Assembly: GCF_000384215.1 (NCBI RefSeq)
Contig: NZ_KB913032.1
Location: 7,339,605 to 7,403,604 of the forward strand
DNA from: Amycolatopsis alba DSM 44262
Lineage (GTDB): Bacteria > Actinomycetota > Actinomycetes > Mycobacteriales > Pseudonocardiaceae
Reading direction: 5' to 3'
DNA length: 64,000 bases
Under the pieces are notes generated by a model. That model saw nothing but the letters and a program-made list of their open reading frames with translations. It was not told where the DNA came from and ran no database searches. The position numbers were made by a program, and so were the translations under genes. Every line of letters starts with the position of its first letter. Within the stretch, counting starts at the first letter, position 1. This document shows, in pieces, positions 42,119 through 51,107 of the stretch.

Positions 42119-43462
42119 TCAAACCGGTTCGACTTCCCGCGACCTCACGGGAAGTCGAACCGCGGCAGCGACACCACCAACGGCGACGAGAAGAATGAAC
42201 CCGAACACGACACCGAAAGCCAAGGCGGGCCTCGATTCGAGCCCGGTCAGGATCGCGCCGGTCAGCGCCACCCCCGCCACCGCGCCCACCTGTCTGACCG
42301 TGTTGAACAGGCCCGATGCGCCACCGGCGGCGTCCGGATCCACCGACGCCATCGCGATGGCGGACAGCGGTGACCAGGCCATCGCGTTGGCGGCGCCCAG
42401 AAGCGCGGCTCCCGCCGTGATCCACCAAGGATTCAGCTGCAGCACGACCACGAGGCCCATGAGCAGCAAACTCACCGCAAGCAGGCTCATACCGAGTATC
42501 GCCGGTCGTCGCCCGCCCACGCGGTCGACCCAACGGCCTGCCGAGGGTGACAGCAGGATCGCGACGACGGCGTCCGGCGCGAGGGCCACGGCGGCCTCGA
42601 TCGGTCCGAAACCGCGCTGCTCTTGGAGATAGAACATGGTCGGAAGTGCCATCGCGAGGACCGTCATGCCCAGGGACGCCATGGCGAGGCTCGCGGACAA
42701 GTAGCCGGATGAGCGATAGAGCTGAAGGGGTGCGAGTGCGTCGATTCCTTGGCCGCGTTCCCGGAACCAGAAGCCCACGAGCAACGCGACGGCGATGGCG
42801 GCAGCAGGCAAGGAAAGGGCGCGCCAGGACAGCAAGGCCCACACGAGAAGACTCAGGCCCGCCGTGCTCAACATGGCACCGAGCAGGTCGAACCTGGCCG
42901 CACCTCCCCGGCTTCCAGGAATCAGGCGAATCCCCATGACGACGGCGATGCCGCAAAGGGGAACGTTGACCAAGAAGATCCAGCGCCAGTCGAGGCTCGC
43001 CGTCAGCAGCCCGCCCACGATCGGGCCGAGCAAGGTGGCAGCGGCGGCGACGGAACCCCAGATGCCGAACGCCCGGCCCCGCTCGTCCTCGGCGAACAGC
43101 CGTCGGATCAGCGTCAGTGGCTGCGGGGACATCGCGGCTGCCGCCAGGCCTTGCAGGATCCTGAAGGCGATGAGCCACTCGATCGAAGGCGCGAGCCCGC
43201 ACAGCGCGGAGGAGACCGCGAAGGCTCCCATGCCGAAAAGGTAGACGCGCTTCGGGTCGAAGAGGTCGCCGAGACGGCCGGCGACCAGCAGCGGGACCGA
43301 GAACGCGAGCAGGTAGCCCGCCGTCACCCAGAACAGCGCGGCGACGTCCCCGCCGAGATCGGCTTGGATCCTCGGGCTCGCGACAGCGACGATCGTCGTG
43401 TCGAGCAGGAGCACGAAGAACCCTGCCAGCAGAGCGGTGAGGCCACCCCATTTCGAAGACAT
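42119..43462 (-). CDS. MFS drug exporter, DHA2-like
   Basis: 447 residues from ATG 43462 (MSSKWGG); the longer frame adds a basic extension without a ribosome site. About 14 hydrophobic segments: LLLDTTIVAVASPRIQADLG in TM1, GRLGDLFDPKRVYLFGMGAF (motif A), ATLLGPIVGGLLTASLDWRWIFLVNVPL (motif C and the following loop). Proton-driven export of drugs or metabolites is expected. No regulator adjoins it, and it lacks an obvious operator. Confidence 0.88.
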   Translation of the reverse strand: MSSKWGGLTALLAGFFVLLLDTTIVAVASPRIQADLGGDVAALFWVTAGYLLAFSVPLLVAGRLGDLFDPKRVYLFGMGAFAVSSALCGLAPSIEWLIAFRILQGLAAAAMSPQPLTLIRRLFAEDERGRAFGIWGSVAAAATLLGPIVGGLLTASLDWRWIFLVNVPLCGIAVVMGIRLIPGSRGGAARFDLLGAMLSTAGLSLLVWALLSWRALSLPAAAIAVALLVGFWFRERGQGIDALAPLQLYRSSGYLSASLAMASLGMTVLAMALPTMFYLQEQRGFGPIEAAVALAPDAVVAILLSPSAGRWVDRVGGRRPAILGMSLLAVSLLLMGLVVVLQLNPWWITAGAALLGAANAMAWSPLSAIAMASVDPDAAGGASGLFNTVRQVGAVAGVALTGAILTGLESRPALAFGVVFGFILLVAVGGVAAAVRLPVRSREVEPV

Positions 43463-43586
43463 ACCGCCAGACTGGCCCAACCGCGCCTTCTCCCGGCGCG
43501 CAACACGGCGACAGGTAACGGCCAACGAGATCGTCGCGACTTCGAAAGCGGCCAAGCCGCACCACTCTCACCGCAGGAGGTGCTCG

Positions 43587-44585
43587 ATGCCGTTGCACGT
43601 CGTGGGCGTCGGAACCGACAACAAGGTCTACCACGCCATCCGCAACCGCTACCTGCACGATCACTGGACCCCCTGGACGGATGTCACCGCGATCGTCGGC
43701 GGAACCGGTTCCCCGTTCACCATGATCGCTTGCGCCACGGTGGATCGCTCGGTGCACATCTGCGGTCTGACCGAGGACGAGCGGATCTTGCACACTTTCC
43801 GGCGCCCGGACGGGGTTTGGCAGTCGAGCTGGGGTGACGTCGGGGCGGCCGCCGGGCTCGGCACCGGGCAGCCGGACGGTGTCGCCACGGCAGGTGCGGG
43901 AACGGACCTCCAGGTGTTCGCACCGATTCAACGTCGTGACGGCAAACCGGCACCCGCCAAAGGTTCACCGGTCAATCACGCGATCCGGTCTTCCGCTCCG
44001 CCGGGCTGGCCACAATCGTTCACCCCGATCGAAAGCGGGCTTCCGTTCGAAATGAACGAATTCCTCCGGCTGGCCGCCGACGACGCCGCCGGAAGCCTTC
44101 ATGTCTGCACCCTCGACTACGGCAACACCCTTTGGCACACCCTGCAGCTGTCTTCGAGCACGTGGCAGCCGTTCAACGACGTGAGACGGGTACACCTCAA
44201 CGACCCTGGCCGCATAGGGGACGTCGCTGTCGCCGGAATCGGAACGCTGCTTCACGTCTGCGTGGTCGCCGACGGGAAGATCTGGCACACGATCCGAGCG
44301 ACCTCGCGCTGGCAAGCGGTGTGGGGAGACGTCATGCGCGTCATGAACCCGGCCTCCACCGAGACCGTGACCCGCGTGGCCTGCGCCCAGCTCGAGGACA
44401 ATCTGCATGTCTGCGCCCTCACCGAGGACGGCCGGATCATCCACACGATTCGCATGTCCGCCCCACCGAGCTGGCAGAACCCGGAGGACTCCGGACGGGC
44501 CTTCTTCGGCGACGTCACCGCGGAAGTCGGCAGGCACGGCGTGGACCCTCGCCCGTTCAAACTCCTCGCGGTGTCCGGCCAGTGA
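43587..44585 (+). CDS. Six-bladed propeller, lectin-like (tectonin/PLL type) protein
   Basis: 332 residues from ATG 43587 with a strong CAGGAGG. No signal peptide. Six repeats of about 45-55 residues each start LHV(C/V) and contain a (W/Y)HTIR-like strand and a WGDV/WTDV end: LHVVGVGTDNKVYHAIR, VHICGLTEDERILHTF, LQVFAPI, LHVCTLDYGNTLWHTL, LHVCVVADGKIWHTI and LHVCALTEDGRIIHTI. This is the pattern of sugar-binding beta-propellers of the tectonin and PLL families. Ligand unknown. The next gene overlaps its stop codon, so the two are probably co-translated. Confidence 0.75.
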   Translation: MPLHVVGVGTDNKVYHAIRNRYLHDHWTPWTDVTAIVGGTGSPFTMIACATVDRSVHICGLTEDERILHTFRRPDGVWQSSWGDVGAAAGLGTGQPDGVATAGAGTDLQVFAPIQRRDGKPAPAKGSPVNHAIRSSAPPGWPQSFTPIESGLPFEMNEFLRLAADDAAGSLHVCTLDYGNTLWHTLQLSSSTWQPFNDVRRVHLNDPGRIGDVAVAGIGTLLHVCVVADGKIWHTIRATSRWQAVWGDVMRVMNPASTETVTRVACAQLEDNLHVCALTEDGRIIHTIRMSAPPSWQNPEDSGRAFFGDVTAEVGRHGVDPRPFKLLAVSGQ

Positions 44586-45157
44586 CGATTAAGGTCTCGC
44601 TCATGACCGCCCTTCCGCGCGGCGGCCGCCCCGCCAAGGCCTTGTCTGCCGTCGAAGCGACCATCGAGACCCGCTGGCGGTCGTTCCTCGTGGAGTATGG
44701 CGTGACCGCCGGAGCCAAAGAGGAAGCCGACCTCGCCGAGATGGTCGTCGCCGACACCTCCGCGTTCGAATGGCGGGTGGTGGACGCCGCTCTCGACCGG
44801 TTGCCCTGCGCCGACTGCGGCAACGGGCTCGGCGCGGGTCCGGCTGGCTGCGAAAACTGCGACCGGGCCGACGGTTTCCGGTTCGCGGCCATCGAGACCG
44901 ACAAACCCGCGACACCGCCGGGCACCGAGCACGGGCTCCGGGTCGCCACCGCCGTCGCCCGCACCCGGCACCGCTACGGAGCGCGTGCCAGGTGCGGCTT
45001 CGAACTCGGGCTTCCGGTCCTCCTGTCGGGTGAACTGCCCAGCACGGCCCAAGCGCAGGCGTACCGGGCAGCGATCAACAAGCTCACCGAAGAGGAATGC
45101 GAACGCGTGACCTCTTTCGAAGAGGTCGCCTGCCTCAGTAGTCGTCGCGGCCGGTGA
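44582..45157 (+). CDS. Hypothetical protein with zinc-ribbon-like Cys cluster
   Basis: 191 residues from GTG 44582 (GTGA overlap with the propeller gene), or 184 from ATG 44603. The middle has CADCGNGLGAGPAGCENCD, four Cys spaced as a treble zinc ribbon. The flanks are helical (AVEATIETRWRSFLVEYGVTAGAKEEADLAEMV; AYRAAINKLTEEECERV). Possibly a protein-interaction or nucleic-acid-binding module acting with the lectin-like protein. No named family recognised. It overlaps the convergent gene by 23 bases. Confidence 0.6.
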   Translation: MTIKVSLMTALPRGGRPAKALSAVEATIETRWRSFLVEYGVTAGAKEEADLAEMVVADTSAFEWRVVDAALDRLPCADCGNGLGAGPAGCENCDRADGFRFAAIETDKPATPPGTEHGLRVATAVARTRHRYGARARCGFELGLPVLLSGELPSTAQAQAYRAAINKLTEEECERVTSFEEVACLSSRRGR

Positions 45158-45539
45158 ACTGCTGTTCCAACAGCTCTGCCGAGCCCGCGACGAGTTCGAG
45201 CGGGTCGGTGAACTCGTTGATGTCGAGGTTCACCAGCGGCAGGGAATGCCGCAGCACCAGATGTTCCCCCATGATCACCAGCCCCCCGACGACGATCGTG
45301 TTGCCGATCTCGGTCAGCACGGTCGCCAGGTCGACCTCGTCGATCCGCGCGAACGGCGTCGCGATCTGGACCCAGTCCTCGCGGCGGTCGAAGATCTCCC
45401 GTGCGATGACCACGGTCTGAGCCCGCTCTTCGTAATCGTCGTCGCCGTAGGACAACCGGATGCGAATTTCGTCTGGTTCGTCCTTGACCACCCGATATTC
45501 GTGTCGTACGAACGCGACCAGATCGGCCCACTCCGCCAT
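45135..45539 (-). CDS. YbjN/chaperone-like small protein
   Basis: 134 residues. A mixed alpha/beta layout (WADLVAFVRHEYRVVKDEPDEIRIRLSYGDDDYEERAQTVVIAREIFD...IEVDLATVLTEIGNTIVVGGLVIMGEHLVLRHSLPLVNLD) resembles the YbjN / type III secretion chaperone-like fold. Acidic, cytosolic. Function unknown. The 496 bases upstream hold only hairpin repeats. Confidence 0.6.
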   Translation of the reverse strand: MAEWADLVAFVRHEYRVVKDEPDEIRIRLSYGDDDYEERAQTVVIAREIFDRREDWVQIATPFARIDEVDLATVLTEIGNTIVVGGLVIMGEHLVLRHSLPLVNLDINEFTDPLELVAGSAELLEQQFTGRDDY

Positions 45540-45667
45540 GTATTCAGTCTCCCTTGCAGTCGAAGATCGAGACTAGCGACTACAAGGGTGGTGAAACCGG
45601 GACCGGCCTGACATCACCCGGAAAGCGGCGACCCATCCCTCTTGAGTGGCAAGGCTTGTCAGGGCCA

Positions 45668-45689
45668 AGGGTGTCTTAGGTGCCTACTG
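45668..45689. repeat. Flank motif shared with 17991
   Basis: AGGGTGTCTTAGGT followed by GCCTACTG. It differs from the copy at 17991-18012 by one base and again stands near an AAAGCCACTTT-class hairpin. The rest of 45540-45780 shows no gene. Confidence 0.6.
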
Positions 45690-45783
45690 GATCGTGGCCG
45701 CGGTTGATCACGGGGTACGCCGCGTGGCGTCCATCTGGACACGCGTGTCGTCCCTTCCGTCACGCGAGTCCGCGGCCGCGGGT

Positions 45784-45836
45784 GTCGCGAAAGCCACTTT
45801 CGCGACGCCTGATGTCCCGAAAGTGGCTTTCGCGGC
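45784..45836. repeat. Intergenic hairpin, AAAGCCACTTT class
   Basis: Arms 45784-45806 and 45814-45836, seven-base loop, two mismatched pairs. Nearly identical in its arms to 7511-7563, 38 kb away. Confidence 0.75.
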
Positions 45837-45900
45837 ACTGCCCGGCCTCACTGGACGCGGGGTCAGCCGGGCAGGGACGTGAACGAGCCAGAGATGCACG

Positions 45901-45959
45901 GGTGTCCTGAAGGCCCCCTTTGAGACGTTGAACGTCTCAAAGGGGGCCTTCAGGACACC
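45901..45959. repeat. Intergenic hairpin with 29-base perfect stem
   Basis: Arms 45901-45929 and 45931-45959 (starting GGTGTCCTGAAGGCC) pair perfectly around a single G. The strongest stem in the window. A degraded relative is at 59117-59160. Confidence 0.75.
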
Positions 45960-45981
45960 GCGACAACCGCCCTCGCGACGG

Positions 45982-46025
45982 TCGTGAGTGGTGAGGACGG
46001 TTGGAACCGTCCTCACCACTCACGA
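45982..46025. repeat. Intergenic hairpin, GTGAGTGG class
   Basis: Arms 45982-46002 and 46005-46025 pair perfectly over 21 bases with loop GG. It ends ten bases past the GH2 stop codon on the minus strand, so it is the probable terminator of that gene. Confidence 0.7.
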
Positions 46026-46035
46026 GGCCCGAAGG

Positions 46036-49000
46036 TCAGCCGCCGGTCGGCAGCCCGGCCAGCGCTTCCTGCGAGGTCAGCGGCCGCAGCGACAGCGTGT
46101 ACTCGTACGTGCGGTCCTGCTGCACCTGACTGCGTTCCCGCACCGGGTTGGGCGTGTCCCCGACCCCGGTCACCGCGTGGCTCGCGTGCAGCGTGAACCA
46201 GCCGTTGTTGCGCTGCAACTGGAACGGGTACGCCGCCCGGTCGAGGTCGTCGAACGGAGTCACGCTGACGTCGTTCGCTCCCCCGACCAGCAGGCCACCG
46301 GTCCGGCCGTCGGTGAGCAGCGCCCACCGGCTGTCGGTGTGGTTGCCGTGGTCCTGCGGCCGGTGATACTCGACGTATTGCTGATCCACCGTGCTCGACT
46401 GCACGCCGATCGGGGTCCCGTCCTTGCGGTCGACGTAGCTCTCGGATTTCCGCCCATACCAGGCGAAGCGGTCATATCGGTCCGGCACCGCCAGCGAGAC
46501 ACCGATCCGGGGCAGATACGGCAGAGTGCGCACACTCCCCTGCGGCACCACCTTGTTGCCGAGGCTCAGCGTCCCGGTCCGGTCGACGGTGTAGGTCATC
46601 GTCTGGTCGAACCACGCCCCGGTGACGTCCGGCGCCGCGACCCGGCTGTCCACGATCACCCGCACGCTTCGCGAGCCGTCCTTCTCGACCCGGACGCCGG
46701 TGACCGTGGTCTTCAACCGGTCCAGCCCGGCCTTGCGCCAGTCCTCACCTTCCGCCCGGCCCCAGGCGAAGGTCTCGTTGCTGATCGGCGCCCGCCACGC
46801 GTCGAGCTTCGGTCCGCCGCTCAGCAGTTCCTTGCCCTGGTGCCGGATCGACGTCAGCGCGCCGGTGGTCTTGTCCACCCGGTACGTGACGCCTGCCGCC
46901 GACGTCGTCACCGAAGCCGTGTCCTCGGCCACCTCGACGGACTTCCCGCCGAGCGGCGTCCGGTCCAGCCCCGGAACCTGCTTGCCGCCCAAGGAGAACT
47001 GGTCGTGCGCCAGGACATGCCCGCGCGGGAGCATGGGATCGCCCTGGGTCGTCACGGCCTCGACGGTGAGGAACCGCTCGCGGTCCGCCGGATTCGACGG
47101 AGCCGGGATGGCGACGCGTCCGGTCGTCCCGGCACCGACGCGCAACGGTTGCTCGCCGCGGGCAACGATCCGGGAGCCTTCCTGGATCCGCCACCGCAGG
47201 TTCAGCTCGTCAGTGCCCTTGAACTGCCGCTCGTTGGCCACCGACACCGCGCCGCCGGCGTAGGCGAACCGGAGCGGCTGATGTGCCCACGCCATCTGCG
47301 CGGTCTCCGGCTGCGCCGAACGGTCCGAACCGATCAGACCGTCCACACCGGACAGACTGGAGCCGTACGACAGGTGGCTTCCCCGATCCGTGACGCTGTC
47401 GAAGTCCAGCGCCAGGACCGCGCCACCCGCCGGAGTCGCACCGGACAACTCCGCCGCGGACAGCGGCTTGTCGTAGATGCGCACGTCGTCGACGGCGCCG
47501 CGTCCCATCCAGCCGATACTCGACGGGTCGTTCCACGACGTCTCGAAGTCGCGGCCGACGTTGACCTCCGCCGACGACGGGTCGATCGCGCCGGTGAACG
47601 GTTTGCTCCCGATCTCCTTGCCGTCGAGATAGAGCCTCAGGGCAGTACCGTCGTAGGTGCCGCTCACGCGGTGCCAGTTCCCGTAGAAGTCCGCGGGGAC
47701 CTTGGCCTGCACCGCTTGCCACGTTCCACTGTGGATGAAGAACTCCAGGGTGTCCTGTGCCTTCATCTTGAGCGCGTACTGGTGGTCGCCCTTGCCGAGG
47801 ATGCGGAAGTCACCGGTCCATTTCCCCGGTTTCACCCACGCGTCGAGGGTCAGCGCCTTGCCGGTGATGTCGAGTTTCCGGTCGCGGTAGACCTCGACGA
47901 AATCGTCCAATCCGGACAGTGCCAGTGCCTTGCCGCGATGCCCGTCGACCAGATCCGGTTTGCCGGTCACGTGTGCCGAGATGTCGTTGCCGGACGAGTC
48001 CGGCGTGGTCCGGATCCGTTGCCGGATGTTCTGTTCCGCCCAGTCCCAGATGAACCCGCCCTGGGTCTGCGGATTCGCGCGGATCGTGTCCCAGAACTCC
48101 CGGAAGTTCCCCAGGCTGTTGCCCATCGCGTGCGCGTACTCGCCGAAGATCAGGGGTTTCGTGGTGTTCTTCGCCTGTTCGGCGAACTTCTCCGGGGACG
48201 GGTACCGCGGCCCCCAGACGTCGGCGAAGGGCGCGTCACCGTCGGGACTGTTGGACTGGTGATAGATCGGCCGGGTCGGCTCGTTCGCCTTCAACCATTC
48301 CGCCAGTGCGAAGTGATGCGCGCCGAGACCGGCCTCGTTGCCGGTGTCCCACAGGAAGACGCTCGGATGGTTCTTGTCCCGTTCGACCATGCCGATCATC
48401 CGGTCGAAGAACGCGTCCCGCCAAGCAGGGTCGTTCGCCTGGCAGTAGCTAGCGCAGTTCTCGTGGTTGTGGGTCTCGATGTCGATCTCGTCGTCGATCC
48501 AGAGCCCGTGCCGGTCGGCCAGTTCGTAGAAGTAGGGGTCCGACGGGTAGTGCGAGGTGCGGACGGCGTTGACGTTGAGCTGCCGCATCAAGGCGACGTC
48601 ACGTTCCTGCGCGGCACGGGGCACGTGCCTCCCGTGATCGGGGTCGGTCTCCGCACGGTTGACGCCCTTGAACAGCACCCGTTTCCCGTTGACCAGCAAC
48701 TGTTTGTCGCGGATCTCGATCTCGCGGAATCCGACCGTCTCGCTGGTGATGTGCGTGACCCGGCCGTCGGGCACGGTCAGCGTGAGGACGGCCGTGTAGA
48801 GGTTCGGGGTCTCGTCGGTCCACTTCGCGGGGTTGCGGACGGGCAGGGTCAGCGAAGTCTTGCCACCCGCGTCGACCGCCCCGCTCGCCGCCCCGACCTC
48901 TTTGCCCGCCGCGTCACGCAGGCTCAAGCCGACACGATGCGGACCCGTCGTTCCACCGGGTTTGGCGGCGACCTCGACCGCGGCCTTGAGGGTGGCGTCG

Positions 49001-49785
49001 GTGTAGGTCGCGTCGAGGTCGGTCGTCAGCCCGACGTCCTGGATGAACGTCCCCGGCGCCGAATGCAAGGTCACCGAGCGGAAGATGCCCGAGTACCGCC
49101 ACTGGTCGACGTCCTCCAGGTAGGCACCCGCGCTCCAGCGGTGCACCTGCACGGCGATCCGGTTCGGCCCCGGCCGCAGCGCGGACGAGAGATCGAATTC
49201 CGCCGGCGTGTAGCCGCCCTGGTCGTAGCCGATGTACTGCCCGTTGACCCAGACGAAGTAGGCCGACGTCACCCCGTCGAACCGGAGGAACGTCCTGCGT
49301 TCTGTCCAGTCCGCGGGCAGGTCGAAGTCGCGGACGTAGGCGCCGGTCGGGTTGACGTCACGCGGGACGCGCGGCGGGTCGTCGGGTTGGATCTCGGTGG
49401 CGATGTTGCGGAAGATCGGGTGGTCCAGGCCGTCCGTCTGCCAGGTGTGCGGCACGGACACCTCGCGCCAGCCCGACGCGTCGTAGCCGTCGTCATGGAA
49501 CCCCGCCGGGACCTGGGAAGGGTTGTCTGCCATCGCGATCCGCCACTTGCCGTCGAGCGACAGCGTGTACGGGCTCCGCTCGTCACGGCGGGCGGCGGCG
49601 GAGACGTCCGCGTAGGGACGCAGGAAGGCGTGCGGTGGCTCCTGTCCCTCCGCCACCTTCCGTGGATCGTCGAGATAGGACTGGACATCTCCTGGTGGTC
49701 CGTCGGCGGCGGCGGGCGATCCGGCGCCCGCCAGGGAACCGGCGGCGACCACCAGACTCAAGACGATGAGGCGTATGCGCGGCAC
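46036..49785 (-). CDS. Secreted GH2 beta-galactosidase-like enzyme with inserted LamG domain
   Basis: 1249 residues from GTG 49785 with GGGAGGT upstream. Signal peptide 1-27; sugar-binding domain (about 70-245) and Ig-like domain; TIM barrel with acid/base Glu483 in TGNEAGLG and nucleophile Glu549 in FGEYAHAMGNS. At about 600-790, between WDWAEQ and the LacZ-type segment LSYGSSLSGVDGLIGSDRS, sits a complete LamG/concanavalin-like domain (ALTLDAWVKPGKW, GRGAVDDVRIYDKPLSAAEL). The LacZ C-terminal domains then resume. Likely an extracellular beta-galactosidase or relative. It lies 90 bases after cebR in the same direction. Confidence 0.9.
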   Translation of the reverse strand: MPRIRLIVLSLVVAAGSLAGAGSPAAADGPPGDVQSYLDDPRKVAEGQEPPHAFLRPYADVSAAARRDERSPYTLSLDGKWRIAMADNPSQVPAGFHDDGYDASGWREVSVPHTWQTDGLDHPIFRNIATEIQPDDPPRVPRDVNPTGAYVRDFDLPADWTERRTFLRFDGVTSAYFVWVNGQYIGYDQGGYTPAEFDLSSALRPGPNRIAVQVHRWSAGAYLEDVDQWRYSGIFRSVTLHSAPGTFIQDVGLTTDLDATYTDATLKAAVEVAAKPGGTTGPHRVGLSLRDAAGKEVGAASGAVDAGGKTSLTLPVRNPAKWTDETPNLYTAVLTLTVPDGRVTHITSETVGFREIEIRDKQLLVNGKRVLFKGVNRAETDPDHGRHVPRAAQERDVALMRQLNVNAVRTSHYPSDPYFYELADRHGLWIDDEIDIETHNHENCASYCQANDPAWRDAFFDRMIGMVERDKNHPSVFLWDTGNEAGLGAHHFALAEWLKANEPTRPIYHQSNSPDGDAPFADVWGPRYPSPEKFAEQAKNTTKPLIFGEYAHAMGNSLGNFREFWDTIRANPQTQGGFIWDWAEQNIRQRIRTTPDSSGNDISAHVTGKPDLVDGHRGKALALSGLDDFVEVYRDRKLDITGKALTLDAWVKPGKWTGDFRILGKGDHQYALKMKAQDTLEFFIHSGTWQAVQAKVPADFYGNWHRVSGTYDGTALRLYLDGKEIGSKPFTGAIDPSSAEVNVGRDFETSWNDPSSIGWMGRGAVDDVRIYDKPLSAAELSGATPAGGAVLALDFDSVTDRGSHLSYGSSLSGVDGLIGSDRSAQPETAQMAWAHQPLRFAYAGGAVSVANERQFKGTDELNLRWRIQEGSRIVARGEQPLRVGAGTTGRVAIPAPSNPADRERFLTVEAVTTQGDPMLPRGHVLAHDQFSLGGKQVPGLDRTPLGGKSVEVAEDTASVTTSAAGVTYRVDKTTGALTSIRHQGKELLSGGPKLDAWRAPISNETFAWGRAEGEDWRKAGLDRLKTTVTGVRVEKDGSRSVRVIVDSRVAAPDVTGAWFDQTMTYTVDRTGTLSLGNKVVPQGSVRTLPYLPRIGVSLAVPDRYDRFAWYGRKSESYVDRKDGTPIGVQSSTVDQQYVEYHRPQDHGNHTDSRWALLTDGRTGGLLVGGANDVSVTPFDDLDRAAYPFQLQRNNGWFTLHASHAVTGVGDTPNPVRERSQVQQDRTYEYTLSLRPLTSQEALAGLPTGG

Positions 49786-49875
49786 TGTGTTACCTCCCGA
49801 TGAGGGACCGTCGGCTGATGACCGACTCCTCGACGATCTCGTAAATCGTCACCGGGAGGAAGACCGAGATCGAAT

Positions 49876-50934
49876 TCAGCTCGAAGCGCGACGCGTGAGC
49901 GAGACCGGCAAGATCCGCTGGCGGGGCTTGAGATCCCGGTCGTCCATCACCGCGAGCAGGGTCTCGACCATCGCGTGGACCTGTTCACGGGGGTCCTGAT
50001 GGACCGACGTCAGCGGCGGGTCCATCTCCGGTGCCAGCGTCGCGTTGTCGTCGAAGCTGACGACGGCGACGTCCGAGGGGATCCGCCGTCCGGCGGTATG
50101 CAGGGTGCGGAGCGCGCCGAGGGCCATCATGTCGCTGGCCACGAAGACGGCGTCGAGGTCGGGGCGCCGCGCGAGCAGGTTCGCCATCGCCTTCGCCCCG
50201 CCGGTCAGCGTGAAGTCGCCTTCTTCGGCCAGGTCCGCCGGGTCGAGCCCGGCGTCGAGGAGAGTCTTGCGCCAGCCGGAAAGCCGGTCGATCGCCGCGC
50301 TCTGGTCCTGCGGTCCGGCGATCGTGGCGATCCGGCGGTGCCCGGACTCGACCAGATGCGCGACAGCCAGCTTCGCGCCGCCCTCGTTGTCGAAGTCGAC
50401 GACGTGGACACCGCGTTTGAGCCCCGCCGCCTGCCCGCCGTAGACCACCGGGATCCTCAGCTGCCGCAACGCCTTGGGCAACGGGTCGGTCCGGTGCGGC
50501 GCGAACACCAGCACCCCGTCGACGTGCCCGCCGTCCAGGAACCGCACCGTGCGATCGAGGTCTTCGCGGGTGTCACTGAAGATCAAGACCATCTGGCAGC
50601 CGATGTCGGCGAGTTCGCGATAGCCCGCGCGCATGACCGCGGTGCGGTACGGGTCGTCGAGCAGCCGTGCCTCCGGCTCCGACAGCACGACCGCGATCGC
50701 GCCGGTCCGCCTGGTCACCAGGGAGCGCGCCGCCTGGTTCGGCGAGTAGCCGAGTTCGCGGGCCGCGGTCTGGACCTTCTCCCGCGAGCGCGCGCTGACG
50801 TAGCCGTCGTCGTTCAGCGCACGGGACGCCGTCGACCGGCTGACCCCGGCGGACGCGGCGACGTCTTCCAGCGTCGGCCTGCCGTCTTCCTCTGGTCGAG
50901 CCCCCACCCGCGTCACCTTCACCTTCAGCGTCAT
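49876..50934 (-). CDS. cebR: LacI-family repressor CebR
   Basis: 352 residues. N-terminal HTH (TLEDVAASAGVSRSTASRALNDDGYVSARSREKVQTAARELGYSPNQAARSLV) with a periplasmic-binding-protein-like effector domain. It is divergent from cebE. The two boxes between them match the known CebR box TGGGAGCGCTCCCA of Streptomyces, which fixes the identity. CebR is released by cellobiose or cellotriose. A short inverted repeat (GACGAT-N7-ATCGTC, 49832-49850) lies between it and the GH2 gene. Confidence 0.93.
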   Translation of the reverse strand: MTLKVKVTRVGARPEEDGRPTLEDVAASAGVSRSTASRALNDDGYVSARSREKVQTAARELGYSPNQAARSLVTRRTGAIAVVLSEPEARLLDDPYRTAVMRAGYRELADIGCQMVLIFSDTREDLDRTVRFLDGGHVDGVLVFAPHRTDPLPKALRQLRIPVVYGGQAAGLKRGVHVVDFDNEGGAKLAVAHLVESGHRRIATIAGPQDQSAAIDRLSGWRKTLLDAGLDPADLAEEGDFTLTGGAKAMANLLARRPDLDAVFVASDMMALGALRTLHTAGRRIPSDVAVVSFDDNATLAPEMDPPLTSVHQDPREQVHAMVETLLAVMDDRDLKPRQRILPVSLTRRASS

Positions 50935-50973
50935 CCGGACACCGACAGCTTAGTGTCCGACGGCAGGCGGCAC

Positions 50974-50987
50974 TGAGAGCGCTCCCG
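50974..50987. promoter_or_regulatory. CebR box, proximal to cebR
   Basis: TGAGAGCGCTCCCG, 12 of 14 matches to TGGGAGCGCTCCCA, 40 bases before the cebR start; probable autoregulation site. Confidence 0.75.
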
Positions 50988-51016
50988 TGGGGCGGAAACA
51001 CTCTCATTACAAGCCC

Positions 51017-51045
51017 TTGACACGATCTCGCCTTGGGAACAAACT
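51017..51045 (+). promoter_or_regulatory. cebE promoter
   Basis: TTGACA (51017-51022), 17 bases, CAAACT (51040-51045). The CebR box starts about eleven bases after the -10, so repressor binding would cover the start site. Confidence 0.6.
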
Positions 51046-51055
51046 CTGCGCATCC

Positions 51056-51071
51056 CTGGGAGCGCTCCCAG
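51056..51071. promoter_or_regulatory. CebR box, perfect, in the cebE promoter
   Basis: CTGGGAGCGCTCCCAG, a perfect 16-base palindrome containing the full CebR consensus, 37 bases before the cebE start. Confidence 0.92.
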
Positions 51072-51107
51072 TTTTCTCCCTCACCCCATCAGCAAGGGAC
51101 AAATGAC

